Shown here: positions 39,547 to 47,886 of the stretch, piece by piece
Numbering within the stretch: the stretch's first letter is position 1
How the letters are laid out: each line of letters begins with the position of its first letter
Assembly (NCBI GenBank): GCA_947503335.1
Contig: CANNCY010000002.1
Coordinates: forward strand, 1-64,000
DNA length: 64,000 nt
Source of the DNA: an uncultured Pseudomonadales bacterium
GTDB taxonomy: Bacteria > Pseudomonadota > Gammaproteobacteria > Pseudomonadales > CANNCY01
Direction of reading: 5' to 3'
Made by a program: the position numbers and the translations under genes
Notes under the pieces: model-generated
What the model was told of the DNA's origin: nothing
Seen by the model: only the letters and a program-made list of their open reading frames with translations
The model's database searches: none

Positions 39547-39910
39547 CGGTATCTCCCAATCGTATGCGTTATATTTATAGCGACCGAATATAGATACCCG
39601 TATCGCTTAAACGAATAAATAACTCAGCACCTCAATTGAAATCAAAGGAATAGCGATAAGATAAGCAGATTTATTTTCAATAAAACTTCGAATAGAACAC
39701 AATAACACTATATAAATCAATAAGTTATATCGCATTCCGACAGCACCAAGGTAGGCGTCGGTATTTTTACAGAATTTTTATGTCGAGTCGTTTATAAGCT
39801 ACGACGAGAAGAGAAGAAGTTAGACGAATTGAGATCAATCGACGACAAAAAATAGCCACCAAAGTCGAAATCTAGACTTTGGTGACCCTTTTTTCACTCA
39901 TCCGTTACCG
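39547..39910. other. 364-base gap between receptor 1 and the S9 peptidase gene
   Basis: No credible gene on either strand. It holds a terminator at the peptidase end (39849-39886), an AT-rich stretch (about 39650-39735) and the presumed promoter of receptor 1. I did not find a clear FecI-type -35/-10 pair by eye. Confidence 0.6.
39849..39886 (-). terminator. Terminator of the S9 peptidase gene
   Basis: CACCAAAGTC / GACTTTGGTG, a 10-bp stem with an 8-base loop. On the minus strand it is followed by TATTTTTTG; on the plus strand by CCCTTTTTT. It is 25 bases after the peptidase stop. Confidence 0.8.
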
Positions 39911-41872
39911 TTACGAATCAGCGGCCAAGTGCTTACCTAAGAACTTTTGTATCCTTACCCATTCATCCACACGATTTTGCATGTTTCGATTGCCATGGCC
40001 CTCATTTTTGTACCACTTATACTCGAAATCGATATTGGTTTTCTTTAAAGCTTTTACGAAATCCTTTGCACCAACAAATGGTGTACGCTCGTCACGCGTA
40101 CCATGGTGTATCAGAAGCGAGGCATTTATCTGATCTAGGTTATATATAGGCGACTGACTTCTTAACTGAGCGGCTTCGTCACCTAAGGCCTTATCCATAT
40201 AAGCGTCGCCCGCATACCACCCACCTGTATCAGTAGTTTTCTTTTGCTGAGCCATATCGAATATACCAGCGATAATTACCGCACATTTATAGAGATCGTT
40301 ATATCGCACAACACTCTGGGTCGATGCATAACCACCATAACTACCACCAAAAGTACATACTCGATCACCATCAATCCGCCCCTGCTCAATCAGATACTTA
40401 ACACCATCAGCCATATCATCAATCATTCTGGTACCCCACTTGCCGTAGCCAGATTCTTCAAAATTGACACCGAAACCGCCCGATCCTCTAAAATTTGGAG
40501 CAAAGACTGCGTAACCCATTTGATTCAGTAGGTGATAGCGTGTATTAAAGCCAAACTGCTCATACGGCCCATGCGGCCCACCATGGATATAGACCACCAA
40601 CGGCGGCTTATCTATACCCTTAGGCGCAGAGTACCACCCCTGCAGAGACACACCGTCACTAGCTGTATACTGAATCCCTTCAAGTTCTGAAAACACAAAG
40701 TTGCTAAACCTTCCATCCAACGACAGCAAAGATTCGGCCCTTTTAGTTTCAAAATCGAACAACAAGTATTCGCCAAGCGTCTCGCCACCACCGACGTGAT
40801 ACAAGGCCAGCCGCTCATCGTCTGTAACAGAAACTTCAACCACCTCTAAGCCACTATAAGCTTTCTGTAACGCCGACAACACCTGTGCTCTTTTCGTTTT
40901 CTTGAGCACAACAGTATTAGGCTTAGTATCTACATACTGATAGGCAGACAGCGCACCATCCCCTTCTATCACTAGATCGCTTAATACCGCAAAACCAATA
41001 TCAGCTAAATGCGCCCACTCATTACTACTAAAGTCGTAAACCATTATATGCTGCGACGCATTTGGCTCTTTTGATTTTTGGCCAACTGCATAGAACTTGC
41101 TAGCCTCTAAGCCAAGTGCTCTGAAGCTACCGCCGGCAGTAAATTCTGGCAGCTCAAATTCTTCAAACTCGTCGATACCGCTGCCGCGCTTTACATGAAA
41201 CGTCGTCCCATATGACCGATCTAACACCTCAGCAACAAACAGCGAACCATCTTTATTAGAATATACGCTCTGTGTATTCGCAGGCACATTAAACAATCTA
41301 CGCGTATCGCCATTGTCAACTTCAACGCGATAGACCCCCCCTGTGCCAGCACCATCTTGGCGCTGATACGGACGAATAAACGCCGTCCATTTATCTGAAT
41401 TTTCCTCGTCGACAACCAATGGACTCAGCCAGCCCCAAGTCTTTTTACCCAACCCTTTCTGATTATCTTCGAAACCGAAACCAGACCAAATACGATAATT
41501 TTTTTCACCATCAGCTGAAAGAATAAAAAGCTCTACCGTTCCAAAGTTTGCTTCTAATAAACCCGACTCACGACTAATTCGATAATAAAGTCGATCGTCA
41601 TCAAACCATCTAAAGCTTGCAATACCCTTATCTTCGTAGTCGACACTAACCGTTGGCTGCAAGGTTTCACGGTCTAGGACTACCAGCCGTGTATTCGGCG
41701 CCACGCCCTGAATTAACGCAACATACTCGCCGGTTGGCGACAGCCGCAATGACCGATAATCAACTCCCTCTAACAGCGTTTGTATTTCGTTTTTATTTAA
41801 CTGCTGACTAGCTTCACTCGCACCACTTATAAGCGAGATCATAGCAATCAGCAAAGCAAACAGTAGCTTCAT
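39911..41872 (-). CDS. Secreted S9-family peptidase (prolyl oligopeptidase type)
   Basis: 653 residues with a signal peptide (MKLLFALLIAMISLISGASEAS). The first 380 residues form a beta-propeller, and the rest an alpha/beta hydrolase domain with the nucleophile in CTFGGSYGGYAS, the acid in HHGTRDERTPF and the histidine in KNEGHGN. Members clip short peptides, often after proline or as acylaminoacyl or dipeptidyl peptidases; related enzymes open lasso peptides. Exported, next to TonB receptors, it probably processes imported peptides in the periplasm. Its ribosome binding site is inside a tandem pentamer repeat (41879-41898). Confidence 0.9.
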   Translation of the reverse strand: MKLLFALLIAMISLISGASEASQQLNKNEIQTLLEGVDYRSLRLSPTGEYVALIQGVAPNTRLVVLDRETLQPTVSVDYEDKGIASFRWFDDDRLYYRISRESGLLEANFGTVELFILSADGEKNYRIWSGFGFEDNQKGLGKKTWGWLSPLVVDEENSDKWTAFIRPYQRQDGAGTGGVYRVEVDNGDTRRLFNVPANTQSVYSNKDGSLFVAEVLDRSYGTTFHVKRGSGIDEFEEFELPEFTAGGSFRALGLEASKFYAVGQKSKEPNASQHIMVYDFSSNEWAHLADIGFAVLSDLVIEGDGALSAYQYVDTKPNTVVLKKTKRAQVLSALQKAYSGLEVVEVSVTDDERLALYHVGGGETLGEYLLFDFETKRAESLLSLDGRFSNFVFSELEGIQYTASDGVSLQGWYSAPKGIDKPPLVVYIHGGPHGPYEQFGFNTRYHLLNQMGYAVFAPNFRGSGGFGVNFEESGYGKWGTRMIDDMADGVKYLIEQGRIDGDRVCTFGGSYGGYASTQSVVRYNDLYKCAVIIAGIFDMAQQKKTTDTGGWYAGDAYMDKALGDEAAQLRSQSPIYNLDQINASLLIHHGTRDERTPFVGAKDFVKALKKTNIDFEYKWYKNEGHGNRNMQNRVDEWVRIQKFLGKHLAADS

Positions 41873-41878
41873 GTATTC

Positions 41879-41898
41879 CCTTACCTTACCTTACCTTA
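41879..41898. repeat. Four tandem pentamers at the peptidase ribosome binding site
   Basis: On the minus strand TAAGG is repeated four times, and the last copy runs into AAGGG five to six bases before the ATG of the S9 peptidase gene. Each unit is itself a Shine-Dalgarno-like sequence. A gain or loss of units would change how many such sites precede the start. Confidence 0.85.
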
Positions 41899-41899
41899 T

Positions 41900-42415
41900 T
41901 TAATTTATTCTTTTTACTTTAATACGCAGCCCACTTTCGCTAACCAAAAAAGTTGACCCCATAACCCCCTGCTCAGTTTTTAGAACATCCCCAACCCTAA
42001 ACTGGCTTCTTTTACTAGAAACATTTTTATACTTAACGCCCTCTTTAGTTACAAAAATGTCTTTACCTCGAGCATCTTTCAAGAGCGCAGAAATCGTTAA
42101 CGTATAAGATTTTGCATCTAGTTGAGCCAACTCAGATTGCAACTCTTCTCGCTTTTCATCATCCTTCGCAACCTGCCTCGCAACCTCTTCACTAGTCGAC
42201 TTGACAGGATCGACAGGCAGGCTCTCGCTTATCGACGCCTCGCTCTTAACAACTTGCACCCTGACCACCCCTACTTGCTCTGCTAGCGCATCAAAACAAG
42301 CCAACCTAGCTTCATCTGCAGCAATCGTAGCGCAACGCTTTAGCCCTTCGACCTGCGCCGCCACAGTTAACGGCAGCATAAACACCATAATCATTACCGC
42401 GCGCTGAAATACCAT
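41900..42415 (-). CDS. Secreted protein of unknown function with CxxI-RLACFD motif
   Basis: 171 residues with a signal peptide ending TVAAQ. The start of the mature part, RCATIAADEARLACFDALAEQ, is the short cysteine-containing motif seen at the N-terminus of many proteobacterial periplasmic proteins, where the two cysteines probably pair. The middle is a charged helical linker (EEVARQVAKDDEKREELQSELAQ), and the C-terminal third looks beta-rich, with basic residues (KTEQGVMGSTFLVSESGLRIKVKRI). It overlaps the methyltransferase gene end by 22 bases and ends 27 bases before the peptidase start, so the three should be one transcript. Confidence 0.7.
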   Translation of the reverse strand: MVFQRAVMIMVFMLPLTVAAQVEGLKRCATIAADEARLACFDALAEQVGVVRVQVVKSEASISESLPVDPVKSTSEEVARQVAKDDEKREELQSELAQLDAKSYTLTISALLKDARGKDIFVTKEGVKYKNVSSKRSQFRVGDVLKTEQGVMGSTFLVSESGLRIKVKRIN

Positions 42416-43356
42416 GCGTAAACCTCACTCTCTTTAATCAAAAATGGTTCAATTACGACATCATTAAATCCTGCCGCATTCGCTAGAATAGAAATTTCTT
42501 TCATCTGTTCTTCAGTCTTTGCTACCGATACCATCTGCTGATATCGACGCTTAGAATCTGCAAACTCAATACGCAACTTTTCGATGTATGCACCGCGCAT
42601 GCCCGCCGGTTGACGTAACATTTTAAAAAAGTCTAATACACCAGTCATAAACTCAAACATCACAGGGTTTGCACCAGCCTGATTCGCAGTCGAAAGGTAT
42701 TTCTGAGCTAGCCCGTTCACCCCCTCTCTAGCAACTTCTGCATCCTCATCTGACTTCAACTTGCTCAGATCACCTTGATGCAAATCAATGCTGCGACTAA
42801 TGCTTTCAATAGCATCAATTCCTTTATCGATATCTTCTTCAACATGCTCACCAACCGCTTTCTCTGACGTTTCAGTTACCACAGATCCAGCGTGATGCAT
42901 CAAAGCCACAAACCGACCGCCTGACTTTAGTACTCGCCTTACCTCTAACAACGACTTTGCAAGGTCTGAATACTCAATCCCAAAGACAGAGGCCGCTAAA
43001 TCAAAACCACTCAACTGATCTGGCAAACTCGCCGCATCAACCCCCGAAAGAAGCGAAACCTCGAGAGAAGAATTGCTTTCTGAAGCACTAACAGCTACTT
43101 CACTCAGCTTTACTTCAGCAAAATCTACCCCTACATACTCACCACCATCTACGGCTGGCGCCATTGCCGGCAGCAAAGACCCAGACCCACAACCAATCTC
43201 AAGTACGCGAGGCGTCGCTCCTGCCTCTGACAATTGATTTACCCACCAATCCTTCACTTCTCCTACGTAGCCGCTTGGCATAAAGCCACCGAAGGTAGTG
43301 CTATGCCCTTGCTTCCAAAATGTAGTCCAAGGATTTTCTTGACTCGCCACTTTCAT
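42394..43356 (-). CDS. Class I SAM-dependent methyltransferase
   Basis: 320 residues. The SAM-binding motif is VLEIGCGSGSLLP (near residues 50-62), followed by the acidic residue in YVGVDFA and a motif IV-like stretch FDLAASVFGIEY. An extra helical region (about 165-265) between core strands may form the substrate pocket. There is no signal, so it is cytoplasmic. The substrate is unknown. It stands first in a small operon with the secreted unknown and the S9 peptidase, downstream of receptor 2, which is an unusual company for a methyltransferase. Confidence 0.82.
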   Translation of the reverse strand: MKVASQENPWTTFWKQGHSTTFGGFMPSGYVGEVKDWWVNQLSEAGATPRVLEIGCGSGSLLPAMAPAVDGGEYVGVDFAEVKLSEVAVSASESNSSLEVSLLSGVDAASLPDQLSGFDLAASVFGIEYSDLAKSLLEVRRVLKSGGRFVALMHHAGSVVTETSEKAVGEHVEEDIDKGIDAIESISRSIDLHQGDLSKLKSDEDAEVAREGVNGLAQKYLSTANQAGANPVMFEFMTGVLDFFKMLRQPAGMRGAYIEKLRIEFADSKRRYQQMVSVAKTEEQMKEISILANAAGFNDVVIEPFLIKESEVYAWYFSAR

Positions 43357-43375
43357 ACTCCTGTCGCACGAATAA

Positions 43376-43401
43376 AAAGGGCCCGCAAATGCGAGCCCTT
43401 T
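43376..43401 (-). terminator. Terminator of the second TonB receptor gene
   Basis: AAAGGGCCCGC / GCGAGCCCTTT, an 11-bp stem with one mismatch and loop AAAT, followed on the minus strand by TTTTTATT. It lies between receptor 2 and the methyltransferase gene, so the latter is expressed either by readthrough or from its own promoter. Confidence 0.8.
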
Positions 43402-43423
43402 AAGCTTACTTATACACTAAGAA

Positions 43424-46021
43424 TTAAAATTCTACAGTGTAATCCAAGTAAACAACACGACCAGTATTGTCGTACATGTACTCATCAACCTGCTCGTTGA
43501 ACTGATCCAATAGAGGATCTTCGTTAAGAAGATTGTTAGCACCAAGTGTAACGCGGCCGCCCTGACCTAGATCATAGCCAAGAGATGCGTTAACAGTGTA
43601 CCAAGCGTCATACTTCTCACCAGTAGTCTTGTTCTTAGACTTACCAATGTAATCAACGTTCATGTTCGCGTAGTACTGACCCATCGTCCAAGTACCCAAC
43701 ACACCTGTACGCCACTCAGGGAAGCCTAGAAGACCAGTCTGGTCATAGATATCGCCTTTACCGTAGTTCTCTTCTACTTCGTAAGTGATGTAGTAAGTAG
43801 AGTTGTACGACAAGCCGAAGTTACCGAAACCAGTGTCAAATCCACCGCGAACAGCCAAGTCGATAGAGTCGCGAGTAAAGTCAGTCACACCGTTATCGTA
43901 ACCAGCTGAAATCGATTCAACGGTAGTACCACCTGCAACACGAACAACACCTGGGTTCATACCGCCAGTATTGTAGTCAACATCTAGCTGATCCTGGGCG
44001 CTCAAGTATTCGATAGAATCTTCTAGCTTCAGGTTGAAGTAGTTGATGCTCGCAACCCACTGATCTAAGAACTCATAGCTTGCACCAAGGGTGAAAGTCT
44101 CTGATTTTTCAGCGTCTAGGTTAGGGTTTGAACCGATGTAAGTATTGAACTGCTGCTGCGGACAATCTGCTTCAGAAATGCCATTCATCTGACAACCGTA
44201 ATAGTCGATTGCTGACTCAGCTGAGAATGAAGTAGCGCCATAAAGATCTGAAAGATCTGGAGCACGGAAGCCCTGACCCCAAGAAGCCTTAACTGTTAGA
44301 CCTTCTAATGGAGTTTGAACAACTGCACCGATAGCAGGCGACCAGTTGTCACCAAAATCAGAGTAATCATCGTAGCGAGCAGCCACGTCAATTTCTGCCC
44401 ACTCAGTTACAGGTAGGATTGCTTCAAAAGAGAATGCCTTGATGCTACGGCTACCTTCTGCAGAGTTACCTGCCGAACCGCCTACTAGACCAGCTTCTGA
44501 CTGAGCGTCTACAAGTGCAGCATATTCAACGTTAGCGCCTTCGATACCGAAGTAAGAAGCAGCAGTACCGCCCGCCATTTCGAACATATCCCACTGCAGA
44601 CCCATGAATACCTTACTCATGGTCATAGTGTCATCGTTATGAGTGGTGTGCTTCATGTTAGCAACGAACTCATCGAAATCGCTTACGCCATTGTTGATGT
44701 TGTAATCAAGACCAGCGTAGTTTAGGTAGTACATACCTACTGCCGACGACTTGTACTCAGAGTAAGTACCGTAAGTTTCCCAAGATAGAGAATCATTGAT
44801 AGTACCCTGGAAGCCAAGGTTGATGTCAACTAGGTTGTCAGTAACGATGCCGTCACGAGTACCGATATCAGTCCAACGGAAGTAACCGTCAGTAGCACCG
44901 ATGTTGTTACGTGGATCACCAGGAATTACTGGGCCTGGCGCAGCTGGTGGCGCATAGCGACCGAATGACTCGTTACGAGAAATGATAGTATCAAGAGTCA
45001 TAGTGATGTCGTCGGTTAACTCGTATTCAGAACTAACGTAAGACTTGATGCTTTCCATAGACGCACGGTTAGCAGAAACTAGCGCATAACCATAACCACA
45101 ATAGAAGCCATCAGTGTAATACTGCATTTCACCTTGGAAGCCGTTAGACTCATCACAACCAGCACCAGGGTGGAAGAACCAACTATCAGAGTTATTTACG
45201 TCAAAGTCTAGCGTTGGATCGTAATCTGGGTTAATCAGTGTATAACCGTAGATCGAAATACCACGAGTCTCTTCGTAACCCTGGATGATACCGTCGCCAT
45301 TTAGATCTTCTTTAGAAGCAGTAGTGTACCAACGATCAGCGTCAAAAATCGCGTCACGGTTGCTGTATTCTAGAGACGCTGTAACACTACCACGCTCACC
45401 TACAGCACCAGCCAAAATAGAGAAGTTACCTTCTGAACCGTCATCTTCAGAGCGCTCACCGTGGCGGGCTTTTATAGTTAGACCTTCGTAGCCTTTCTTA
45501 AGAACTACGTTAACAGCACCAGCAACAGCGTCAGAACCGTATACCGCAGAAGCGCCGTCAGCCATAATATCGATACGCTCTAGCGCAGCGAAAGGTAGCA
45601 TGTTCAAGTTAACAGTACCGCCACCGCCAAGAGATGGAGAGCCCACTGTACGACGACCGTTTACAAGTACGATTGTACGGTTAGCACCAACACCACGTAA
45701 ATCAACAGTAGCGTTTGACTGTGCAGAGCTACCTGAAGACTCACGGAATGAACCTAGAGAGTTTAGAGTAGAAGAGCGTAATGCGTCAGCAACATCGGTT
45801 TTACCCGCAGCTTTTAGGTCGATCGCATCAAGAGTAATAACCTCTGAAGACTCAGAGTTTTGAGAGCGCTTAATACGCGAACCAACTACGGTAATTTCTT
45901 CGTAGTTTTCTGCTTCGTTATTGTCCTGTGCGTAAACAGGAGCAGCTGACAGCGCGGTTAAGCCAACGCCCATACCGAGAGCCGCGCGAACAGCCATCGA
46001 CAACTTATTATTAGAAGACAT
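43424..46021 (-). CDS. TonB-dependent outer-membrane receptor 2
   Basis: 865 residues. The signal peptide ends at PVYAQ, with TonB box YEEITVVGSRIKR, plug (VADALRSSTLN, RTIVLVNGRRTVG, GASAVYGSDAVAGAVNVVL) and a barrel ending VVYLDYTVEF. Overall architecture is like receptor 1, but the two are clearly different proteins and not a recent duplicate. GGGGGAG lies seven bases before the ATG. The gene is the first after the sigma factor/FecR-remnant pair on the same strand, the usual place for the receptor controlled by such a pair. Confidence 0.92.
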   Translation of the reverse strand: MSSNNKLSMAVRAALGMGVGLTALSAAPVYAQDNNEAENYEEITVVGSRIKRSQNSESSEVITLDAIDLKAAGKTDVADALRSSTLNSLGSFRESSGSSAQSNATVDLRGVGANRTIVLVNGRRTVGSPSLGGGGTVNLNMLPFAALERIDIMADGASAVYGSDAVAGAVNVVLKKGYEGLTIKARHGERSEDDGSEGNFSILAGAVGERGSVTASLEYSNRDAIFDADRWYTTASKEDLNGDGIIQGYEETRGISIYGYTLINPDYDPTLDFDVNNSDSWFFHPGAGCDESNGFQGEMQYYTDGFYCGYGYALVSANRASMESIKSYVSSEYELTDDITMTLDTIISRNESFGRYAPPAAPGPVIPGDPRNNIGATDGYFRWTDIGTRDGIVTDNLVDINLGFQGTINDSLSWETYGTYSEYKSSAVGMYYLNYAGLDYNINNGVSDFDEFVANMKHTTHNDDTMTMSKVFMGLQWDMFEMAGGTAASYFGIEGANVEYAALVDAQSEAGLVGGSAGNSAEGSRSIKAFSFEAILPVTEWAEIDVAARYDDYSDFGDNWSPAIGAVVQTPLEGLTVKASWGQGFRAPDLSDLYGATSFSAESAIDYYGCQMNGISEADCPQQQFNTYIGSNPNLDAEKSETFTLGASYEFLDQWVASINYFNLKLEDSIEYLSAQDQLDVDYNTGGMNPGVVRVAGGTTVESISAGYDNGVTDFTRDSIDLAVRGGFDTGFGNFGLSYNSTYYITYEVEENYGKGDIYDQTGLLGFPEWRTGVLGTWTMGQYYANMNVDYIGKSKNKTTGEKYDAWYTVNASLGYDLGQGGRVTLGANNLLNEDPLLDQFNEQVDEYMYDNTGRVVYLDYTVEF

Positions 46022-46103
46022 TTAATCTCCCCCAAATAGTGTGTGAATTTATTTTAAGAGCCTTTTTGTGCTGACTCTAAAACATAAACGTACAACCACA
46101 CAC

Positions 46104-46116
46104 TTCCCTCAGGGAA
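46104..46116. promoter_or_regulatory. Palindrome upstream of receptor 2
   Basis: TTCCCT-C-AGGGAA is a perfect 6+6 inverted repeat 83 bases before the receptor 2 start. It may be an operator; no protein can be assigned. Confidence 0.3.
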
Positions 46117-46164
46117 AACACGTACTTTTTATCAAAAATGGTAATAAGTCACATAAAATGGCGC

Positions 46165-46386
46165 CTAAACAGCCTTTTTACGACCCATTTGATCAAAAAT
46201 TCGGCAAGACAAACCCATATCCGCCCAAAGATCTAACATCGAATCAAAAGCAAGACGATGAGATTCAGACAAATTAAGCCATAAAGAAAACTTTTCGAAC
46301 GATTCTGCCGGCGCTTGATCATTAGATAGGTGCGCTATCCATTGCATCGCCTCATCTTCTAATTGTCGCACCAACATATCGCTCAT
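46165..46386 (-). CDS. FecR remnant or stand-alone DUF4880 protein
   Basis: 73 residues that match only the N-terminal cytoplasmic part of FecR-type anti-sigma regulators: LEDEAMQWIAHLSND, then FEKFSLWLNLSESHRLAFDSMLDLW, the DUF4880 helices that bind the sigma factor. The membrane helix and periplasmic FecR domain (usually 200 residues more) are missing, and I see no continuation of them in any frame before receptor 2. It lies 95 bases after the fecI-like gene on the same strand. It could be a soluble minimal anti-sigma protein or the remains of a deleted gene. Confidence 0.72.
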   Translation of the reverse strand: MSDMLVRQLEDEAMQWIAHLSNDQAPAESFEKFSLWLNLSESHRLAFDSMLDLWADMGLSCRIFDQMGRKKAV

Positions 46387-46481
46387 AAATCACACACTAT
46401 TTGATTTGTGTGACTATAGTGGGCGATACAACTATTTAGAACAATACAACTTATCTCAGAAGATAGTCAGCTTATCGCACA

Positions 46482-47000
46482 TCAATCAATTGCCGCGCGG
46501 CAGTGTCTTAACGCTTGAAGGATGTATTTCTCGACACTACTGACTGACAACTCCATTTCAGCAGCTATCTGTGAGTAAGTAAGATGTTGAGTACGGTGCA
46601 TCAAGAACACCTGCCGACACTTCTCTGGCAAGTCATCGACAATACGATAAACTCGCTCAAGGTGCTGGATGTTTTGTAAATGACGCTCAGGATTTTCTGC
46701 TTCGAGGCGATCAGCGAGGGTATCCTCTTGATTATCACTAACCTCTTGATTTACCCATTTAGTATGTAGCACTGCCCGACGTTGATTATCTATAGCTATA
46801 TTGCTAGCCACCTGATACAGATAAGCTCGTGCATTCTCGAGCTTATGGGGATCCTTTAATTTATAGAGGCGCACAAAGGCTTCTTGCGCAATATCGGCAG
46901 CATCCTCTTCACTAGCGACTCGCGTAGATAAAAATCTTACGAGCGAGCCACTATATTGATCGATCAAATCTTGAACAAAGTGGTCTTTCTGAACCGTCAC
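46482..47000 (-). CDS. FecI-like ECF sigma factor
   Basis: 172 residues from GTG 47000, which has AGGGGG seven bases upstream; an in-frame TTG at 47027 is less likely. Region 2 (LVRFLSTRVASEEDAADIAQEAFVRLYKL with the core-binding and -10-melting helices) and region 4 (LERVYRIVDDLPEKCRQVFLMHRTQHLTYSQIAAEMELSVSSVEKYI) are complete. Members direct transcription of nearby TonB receptor genes in response to a signal passed by FecR. Here FecR is only a short remnant, so control must differ from the standard scheme. Confidence 0.9.
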   Translation of the reverse strand: MTVQKDHFVQDLIDQYSGSLVRFLSTRVASEEDAADIAQEAFVRLYKLKDPHKLENARAYLYQVASNIAIDNQRRAVLHTKWVNQEVSDNQEDTLADRLEAENPERHLQNIQHLERVYRIVDDLPEKCRQVFLMHRTQHLTYSQIAAEMELSVSSVEKYILQALRHCRAAID

Positions 47001-47183
47001 TTTGCGCCCCCTAAATTTACTGTTCAACTTGCCGTGTTCTTACACTTATTATTCGGCCGACTAGCTATCTTTTAAATAATTACCATGTTGTATGTAGCTA
47101 TGTTCGTCGATTGCATGCAGCAGTTTCACTTGATACGTATCATAATGCATTTTCACAAAATTGCACTATTTACGTGTGACTCA

Positions 47184-47381
47184 TTAGTAATGAGGTGGAG
47201 GCACATCGTCTGGGCCGCCCGAATCAGGCATTGATTTAAGCTGCTGACTAAGACGCTTAAACCACAGCTCGTAGCGCTCTAGCTGCATTGACTGATCGGC
47301 TAATTGGTCACTCAATTGCTGCATAGCATCTTCTAAGTAGATAACTCGCTCTTGTAATTCGATCACCTGTTGTTCGATCAT
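47184..47381 (-). CDS. slyX: SlyX family protein
   Basis: A 65-residue coiled-coil protein, VIELQERVIYLEDAMQQLSDQL, ending in the family-typical Pro-rich PDDVPPPHY. Function is unknown. It diverges from the META lipoprotein gene. Confidence 0.9.
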   Translation of the reverse strand: MIEQQVIELQERVIYLEDAMQQLSDQLADQSMQLERYELWFKRLSQQLKSMPDSGGPDDVPPPHY

Positions 47382-47447
47382 GATTAACTCTCAATCAGTT
47401 TTGCTGCTATTCTGATGCAATCTTCAACGAATAGATAGGAGCTCTAT

Positions 47448-47882
47448 ATGCGCCGCGTAATGATAATGATAGTCAGTGCCTTAATTATTTCTGCATGTAG
47501 CAACAAAACCGAGCCCGAAAACAATGTTAGCGAATCACCGATAACGCTTGATCAAATCAGGAACATCTCATGGAGCCTAGTAGATGCGAACGGTAAATCC
47601 CTGGCAGAGAGCAAAGCCAGCTTCGAGATCAATGATGAAGGCAGAGCATCAGGTTTTAACGGCTGCAACAACTATTTCGGCACCCCTAAGGTTAGTAAGG
47701 GCAAACTAACAATAGCCCCCATGGGGTCTACGCGCAAGTTTTGTGAGCACTCAGCTAACGAATTAGAAGCGACCTTCAATGACGTACTAGGCGGCCCTTC
47801 AGAACTAAGCCTTTCTGACGGGCAACTAACCTTGAAGAAAGATCAGAGCAGCCTTACATTTCGCAAGACTGCTACCGAGTAA
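47448..47882 (+). CDS. META-domain lipoprotein (HslJ-like)
   Basis: 144 residues with a lipobox (IISACS) and a META domain: SWSLVDANGKSLAESKASFEIND, the conserved GFNGCNNYFGTPKV, and LTIAPMGSTRKFC. HslJ-type proteins sit at the outer membrane and are linked to heat shock and novobiocin tolerance in E. coli. The two cysteines GCNN and RKFC could pair. Its stop is four bases before that of the PuuB-like gene, which converges. Confidence 0.88.
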   Translation: MRRVMIMIVSALIISACSNKTEPENNVSESPITLDQIRNISWSLVDANGKSLAESKASFEINDEGRASGFNGCNNYFGTPKVSKGKLTIAPMGSTRKFCEHSANELEATFNDVLGGPSELSLSDGQLTLKKDQSSLTFRKTATE

Positions 47883-47886
47883 AGGA

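Noticed and set aside
46068-46277. 69-codon plus-strand frame next to receptor 2
   Set aside because: It overlaps the FecR remnant on the other strand and the receptor promoter, and has no ribosome site or recognisable sequence.
36832-47000. Lasso-peptide gene cluster
   Set aside because: An S9 enzyme, TonB receptors and an ECF sigma factor fit the outer part of such clusters, but there is no asparagine-synthetase-like cyclase, no leader peptidase and no precursor gene in the gaps.
47461-47475. Fur-like box (12/14 match) in the META lipoprotein gene
   Set aside because: It lies inside the first codons (Met/Ile-rich signal sequence), where ATG/ATA runs make such matches by chance, and it is downstream of the start codon.
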